The notes beneath the pieces are model-generated. The model made no database searches. It was not told where the DNA came from and saw only the letters and a program-made list of their open reading frames with translations. Position numbers and translations under genes: made by a program. This document shows positions 60,636 through 64,000 of a stretch of 64,000 nt of DNA, piece after piece (position 1 is the first letter of the stretch; the number at the start of each line of letters is the position of its first letter). Location of the stretch: contig JBDKSB010000009.1 in assembly GCA_039683095.1 (NCBI GenBank), positions 60,175 to 124,174 on the forward strand, in the 5' to 3' direction. The stretch is from Acidobacteriota bacterium (GTDB lineage: Bacteria; Acidobacteriota; Aminicenantia; Aminicenantales; Saccharicenantaceae).

Positions 60636-61719
60636 CTGGTTCTCCTGTCTTCACGGCCGCCGCCGGATTGGCGGCATGGGCCTTGTCCAGGGCCGCCGCC
60701 TCGGCGGCCAGCAGCCGGAACCGGTCGGACAGGATGGTCCGGGACTTCCGGAACAGGGTCCGCGTCCGCCGCTCCTCCTGGCCGGCCAGGCCGCCGAAGA
60801 CCTCCTGCTCCCGGTCCTCGGGGCCGCGCTTGAAGAACTCCTCGAACTTGGCCTCGGGCAGGAAGCCGTGGCCGCGCAGGGCCCGGAGCATGGCCCGCGT
60901 GCTCACCCCGAAATAGCGCTTGAGGAACAGGACGTCGTCGAAGCCCAGGGTCTTGGTCCGGATATCCTTCTCGACGAGCTCGCGGAGCTTGTCCGGCGGC
61001 ACCAGGAAGCGCGAGGCGAAGGTCTGGGCGTACTGCTCCCGCGGCGGGTAGAGCGAGACGTACTCGTCGACGACGACGTCGGGATTGTCGACGATGGGGC
61101 TTTCGTCCCGGTCCATGAGGTAGTGCCCGTAGAGGTGGGCGGCGATCACGGTCTGGAGGCCGGCCGGCTCGTTGGCGTTGATCAGGGCGAAGGCGGCCTG
61201 GCGTTCCTCGTCGAAGACGAAGAGCCCCGAGATCCGGTCCTCGTCGGCCAGCGTCTGGCGGATGACGCGGCAGCCGTTGACCTCGCAGAGGCCCAGGATG
61301 TCGCGGATGGGCTCGTTGCCGAGCCCGAGGCGCCGCCGTTCCTCCTCGGCCAGCCGTTCCGGGGCGATGCGGGGGTAGCGCGGCGCGAGGTCGAGGCGGC
61401 GGCCGGTCGCTTCCTCGAGATCGAGGTATCGCTCGCACGTGGACCGGAACTTCTGGAGGTCCCGGCGGAGCCGCTCGCCGGTCTCGGCCGGGTCCGACAG
61501 CCGGTCGAACGCGGGCCGGCGGTCCTCAAAGAAGTAGGATACGTTCCTGTTCAGGAACCCGGCGACCTTGAGGAGCGTCTCGAAGCTGGGCGTCCGCTTC
61601 CCCGACTCGAGGAGGGAGATGTACTCCGACGACAGTCCGAGGGACTTGGCGAAGGCGCCCTGGCTGAGGTTGACCTCCTCCCGGGCCCGTCGAAGTCGTG
61701 TCCCGAGAAGCTTGTCCAT
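60628..61719 (-). CDS. XRE regulator with degenerate ImmA/IrrE (M78) domain
   Basis: Protein of 363 residues. Residues 1-65 are an XRE helix-turn-helix (LSQGAFAKSLGLSSEYISLLESGKRTP). The middle and C-terminal part is IrrE/M78-like, with a block RREQYAQTFASRFLVP-type segment following the metalloprotease motif. That motif reads H195-L-Y-G-H199 where active proteins have H-E-x-G-H, so the catalytic Glu is missing and proteolysis is unlikely. The two histidines could still bind metal. It may be a stress- or ligand-sensing repressor acting on the divergent promoters just upstream. Confidence 0.88.
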   Translation of the reverse strand: MDKLLGTRLRRAREEVNLSQGAFAKSLGLSSEYISLLESGKRTPSFETLLKVAGFLNRNVSYFFEDRRPAFDRLSDPAETGERLRRDLQKFRSTCERYLDLEEATGRRLDLAPRYPRIAPERLAEEERRRLGLGNEPIRDILGLCEVNGCRVIRQTLADEDRISGLFVFDEERQAAFALINANEPAGLQTVIAAHLYGHYLMDRDESPIVDNPDVVVDEYVSLYPPREQYAQTFASRFLVPPDKLRELVEKDIRTKTLGFDDVLFLKRYFGVSTRAMLRALRGHGFLPEAKFEEFFKRGPEDREQEVFGGLAGQEERRTRTLFRKSRTILSDRFRLLAAEAAALDKAHAANPAAAVKTGEPDE

Positions 61720-61746
61720 GGCGGCGCACCCCTGGGCGGCGACGGC

Positions 61747-61775
61747 AGGATAACACGAGGTTAGCGGTGTGTCAA
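61747..61775 (-). promoter_or_regulatory. Promoter of the XRE/M78 gene
   Basis: On the minus strand TTGACA (61775-61770), 17 bp, TATCCT (61752-61747). Its -35 forms an inverted repeat (GTCAACC...GGTTGAC) with the -35 of the divergent PAS gene, a plausible operator for the XRE protein. Confidence 0.55.
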
Positions 61776-61798
61776 CCGCGCATCAGGCTAAATAAAGG

Positions 61799-61826
61799 TT
61801 GACAATTCGACGCCTCCTCCTAGAAT
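61799..61826 (+). promoter_or_regulatory. Promoter of the PAS/degenerate-GGDEF gene
   Basis: Perfect TTGACA (61799-61804), 16 bp, TAGAAT (61821-61826), followed by GGGAG before the ATG at 61850. It stands back to back with the XRE promoter at 61747-61775. Confidence 0.65.
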
Positions 61827-61849
61827 GAAGGGAGAAATAAGGGAGTCTC

Positions 61850-62803
61850 ATGGCCGAACCTAACATCCTCGATCTCTTTCCGGGCGCGAGCCGCAGCCTC
61901 TGCAACAGCGTCTTCAACCAGGTCCAGGACGCGGTCGTCTGGCTCGACAAGGACCGCCGGATCGTCTACTGGAACAAGGCCGCCGAAACGATCTCCGGCC
62001 GGGAGGGAGCCGCCGTTCTCGGGAAGGCCTGCACGGAGCAGCCGTCCCTGTTCGTCGACTTCGCCGGCGTCAACATCTGCCGGGACAAGTGTCCCGTGGC
62101 CATGACCCTGAAAGACGGCTCGCCGCGCACGCTCGACGTCTATCTCCAGCACAAAGAAGGGTTCCGCACGCCGGCCTCCCTGCGGATTATCCCCGTGTTC
62201 AAGGACGACGGCGAGATCATCGGGGCCGTCGAGACGTTCACCGGGACCGCGCCCAAGGTCACCCTGCCCCTGTCCCTGACCGAGCTGGAGAAGATGGGCC
62301 TGGTCGAGAACGAGACCGGCATCCCCTCCAAGCAATACCTGGACATGGTCCTGGCCACCCGCCTGGAGGAGTTCCAGAAGTACGGCCTGACCTTCGGCCT
62401 GGTCTACGTCGACATCGACAACTACGGCAAGATCCTCGAGCGGTACGGCCGGTTCAACGCCGGCAAGATCGTCCGGACCGTGGCCCGGACCCTCTGCAAG
62501 AACGTCCGCTTCTTCGACATCGTCGGGCGCTGGAGCACCGAGGAGTTCCTGGTCCTGCTGCTCAACATCGACGAGGGCCGGCTGGACATCGTCGCCAACA
62601 AGCTCCGCCTCCTCGTCGCCGAGTCCTACATCACGACCGAGACCGGCATGCTCAACGCCACCGTCTCCATGGGCGCGAGCCTCGTCCTGCGCTACGACAC
62701 CGTCGAGTCCCTGGTCAAGCGCGGCGAGCAGCTGATGCTGCACAGCAAGTGGCTGGGCAAGAACCGCGTCAGCATGAGCTTCGTCCAGAAAGAGATGGCC
62801 TGA
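61850..62803 (+). CDS. PAS domain protein with degenerate GGDEF domain
   Basis: Protein of 317 residues. A PAS domain (about 15-135, opening NQVQDAVVWLDKDRRIVYWN) contains three Cys in FAGVNICRDKCPVAM. Residues about 150-310 follow the GGDEF fold (FGLVYVDIDNYGKILERYG), but the signature is S229-T230-E231-E232-F233 instead of GGDEF. The first two glycines, needed for GTP binding, are lost, so catalytic activity is doubtful. It could act as a c-di-GMP or nucleotide sensor, or as a partner of the XRE/M78 regulator transcribed divergently. Confidence 0.85.
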   Translation: MAEPNILDLFPGASRSLCNSVFNQVQDAVVWLDKDRRIVYWNKAAETISGREGAAVLGKACTEQPSLFVDFAGVNICRDKCPVAMTLKDGSPRTLDVYLQHKEGFRTPASLRIIPVFKDDGEIIGAVETFTGTAPKVTLPLSLTELEKMGLVENETGIPSKQYLDMVLATRLEEFQKYGLTFGLVYVDIDNYGKILERYGRFNAGKIVRTVARTLCKNVRFFDIVGRWSTEEFLVLLLNIDEGRLDIVANKLRLLVAESYITTETGMLNATVSMGASLVLRYDTVESLVKRGEQLMLHSKWLGKNRVSMSFVQKEMA

Positions 62804-62815
62804 GCCCGGAAAGGC

Positions 62816-62853
62816 AAAAAGCCCCCTTCCCCGGGGGGGTCGGGAAAAGGGGC
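62816..62853 (-). terminator. Intrinsic terminator of the SH3-like gene
   Basis: GCCCCCTTCCCC (62821-62832) pairs with GGGAAAAGGGGC (62842-62853), allowing bulges. On the minus strand the hairpin is followed by TTTTT (62820-62816). It ends the leftward gene that stops at 62871. Confidence 0.65.
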
Positions 62854-62870
62854 AAAAGCAGAAAGGGGGG

Positions 62871-63746
62871 CTAGAACGAGGCCGGGTTCTTGGCCCTGAG
62901 GTCGTTGATCTCCGCGGCGAAGAGCACTTCGCTGTTCTCCCCTGTCAGGCTGAGACGCAGGCCGGTGCCCTGGTAGGTCCATTCCGCCGACAGGCTGAGG
63001 CTGCCTGACGTGACCGCCGTGCCCAGGTTCTCGTCCCTCCGGGCATAGGCCCGGTCGCGCCAGACGACGTTGTCGTAACGGGGCTCGCCGATCCTGGCGT
63101 TCAGGAAATCCCGGATCTTGTTGTAGTCCGCGACGTAGCGGTCCTTGTTCGCGTAGCGCTCGAGGAGATTGAGCCGGAGCGAAGCCAGCCTGCGGCCGAT
63201 CAGGACGTAGGTGACGAGGCAGCGCTTGCCCAAAACGTCGCGGTGATAGCGGAGGAATCGCATATCGCCCGAGGTCTCCTCGCTGAGCGGCCGCCCTTCG
63301 GCCCGGAGGACGCCCGCCTCGGTCTGGCCCCACTGGATGTCGGGCAGGCGCGCGTCGGCCAGGTCGAACTCCTTGGGATCATCGATCTCCCGCGCGGCCG
63401 GGGTCAGGTCGACGACCTTGAGGGTCGAATTCAGCTTGCGGACGCAGTCCTCGGGGACGTAGCCCGTCAGCATCCGCCCCGACCGCGTGGAATTGAAGAC
63501 GATGTAGTACCAATAGGTCCGGAACTTCTGGGCGCTCGAGAGCTTGACGACCGCCCCGCGGGCCAGCGTCTCGATGACCGGGCTTTTCGCGTCGGGCTCG
63601 AGATGGACCGGCACCTGGGCCGCCGTCACCTCGAGGCGGACGATGATATCGGTCCAGGCCGGTCGCGGGGCCAGGCCCGTAAAGGCGGCCAGGAGCAAGC
63701 CCATGGCCGCCCCGGCCTTGGCCGCGCGGATCGCGTGCTTGATCAT
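62871..63746 (-). CDS. Exported SH3-like protein of unknown function
   Basis: Protein of 291 residues with a signal peptide (AGAAMGLLLAAFTGLAPR). A bacterial SH3-like segment is suggested by EVTAAQVPVHLEPDAKSPVIE and YVPEDCVRKL (about 40-110). The rest is mixed alpha/beta with no recognised motif. GGGAG precedes the ATG at 63746. It sits about 120 bases downstream of a TonB_C-domain gene and could belong to the same transcription unit. SH3-like domains often bind cell-wall peptides, so an envelope role is plausible. Confidence 0.75.
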   Translation of the reverse strand: MIKHAIRAAKAGAAMGLLLAAFTGLAPRPAWTDIIVRLEVTAAQVPVHLEPDAKSPVIETLARGAVVKLSSAQKFRTYWYYIVFNSTRSGRMLTGYVPEDCVRKLNSTLKVVDLTPAAREIDDPKEFDLADARLPDIQWGQTEAGVLRAEGRPLSEETSGDMRFLRYHRDVLGKRCLVTYVLIGRRLASLRLNLLERYANKDRYVADYNKIRDFLNARIGEPRYDNVVWRDRAYARRDENLGTAVTSGSLSLSAEWTYQGTGLRLSLTGENSEVLFAAEINDLRAKNPASF

Positions 63747-63866
63747 CCCATCTCCCAGGGGCCATTATCAGGCGGGCGGCCGTGCGCCTCAATCCCCGCG
63801 GGTGGTGATTTCGAGGGGTGATGGGCCTCCCCCTCAACGGCTAATGGGCCGGGCCGGCCCCTGGGA

Positions 63867-64000
63867 TCATTTCAGCTGGAACCGGACGGTCACGGTGAAG
63901 ACGACCGGCCGGGGCCGGCCGTTGATGATCATGGGCTCGTAAACCCACTGCCGGACCGCGTCGATGGCCGCCTGATCGAGCAGCGGGATCGACCGCAGCA
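63867..64000 (-). CDS. Partial TonB C-terminal domain protein, runs off the right edge
   Basis: The minus-strand frame ends with TGA at 63869-63867 and is open to the window edge. The visible 44 residues contain LLDQAAIDAVRQWVYEP and VVFTVTVRFQLK, closely matching the modules of the four-TonB protein at 47.6-49.7 kb. The N-terminal part and total domain number lie outside the window. Confidence 0.85.
   Translation of the reverse strand, partial: LRSIPLLDQAAIDAVRQWVYEPMIINGRPRPVVFTVTVRFQLK

Overview
The window is G+C rich (about two thirds by eye) and almost fully coding, with about 50 protein genes on both strands, no rRNA or tRNA gene and no CRISPR array. The gene set suggests a Gram-negative, anaerobic or facultative heterotroph. 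It includes a carboxypeptidase-regulatory-domain TonB receptor, many TonB C-terminal domains, tricorn, S9, C69, M48 and C1 peptidases, secreted glycosidases, UroD-like methyltransferases with a corrinoid protein, and iron-sulfur oxidoreductases. It fits an Acidobacteriota-type bacterium such as Candidatus Aminicenantes. That placement is inferred from gene content, not from a marker gene.

Layout. 1-8.1 kb: a partial coiled-coil protein, a TonB receptor and a tricorn protease. 8.2-13 kb: cysteine desulfidase, M48-zinc-ribbon protease, a duplicated helical periplasmic protein and a papain-like protease. 13.2-20 kb: a response-regulator/TonB fusion with a small coiled-coil partner, LysE exporter, UroD-like protein, PfkB kinase, and a Tat-exported aldo/keto reductase with ferredoxin clusters. 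20-28.3 kb: a glycan operon (six-hairpin glycosidase, GH38, UroD-like methyltransferase, Gfo/Idh/MocA dehydrogenase) ending in rlmD. 28.3-34.8 kb: rlmN, a GH42 enzyme, a sodium symporter and a decayed RAYT transposase, interspersed with four REP-like repeat doublets that each begin at a stop codon. 34.8-39.7 kb: C69 dipeptidase, EamA transporter, CBM9-like protein, corrinoid protein and an outer-membrane barrel. 39.8-46 kb: a translationally coupled five-gene redox operon (TIM-barrel isomerase, old-yellow-enzyme, SRPBCC membrane protein, flavoprotein, SDR). 46-51 kb: membrane proteins, then a leftward operon of ECF sigma, anti-sigma and a protein with four TonB C-terminal domains. 51-59 kb: PAS-GGDEF cyclase coupled to an S9 peptidase, a probable small RNA, MsrB-MsrA fusion, a primary-type sigma factor and an S66 carboxypeptidase. 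59-64 kb: thioredoxin-reductase-like enzyme, XRE/M78 regulator, a PAS/degenerate-GGDEF protein, an SH3-like secreted protein, and the C-terminus of another TonB-domain protein.

Regulation. Many promoters match sigma-70 (TTGAnn, 16-18 bp, TAnnnT). Several place the -10 hexamer only 12-15 nt before the start codon, which implies leaderless or near-leaderless mRNAs. The most notable items are the stop-codon-anchored repeats around a catalytically gutted RAYT, the orphan small RNA near 55.0-55.1 kb with a consensus promoter and intrinsic terminator, the receiver-TonB fusion whose phosphoacceptor is Glu, and the four-fold TonB-domain protein in a sigma/anti-sigma operon.
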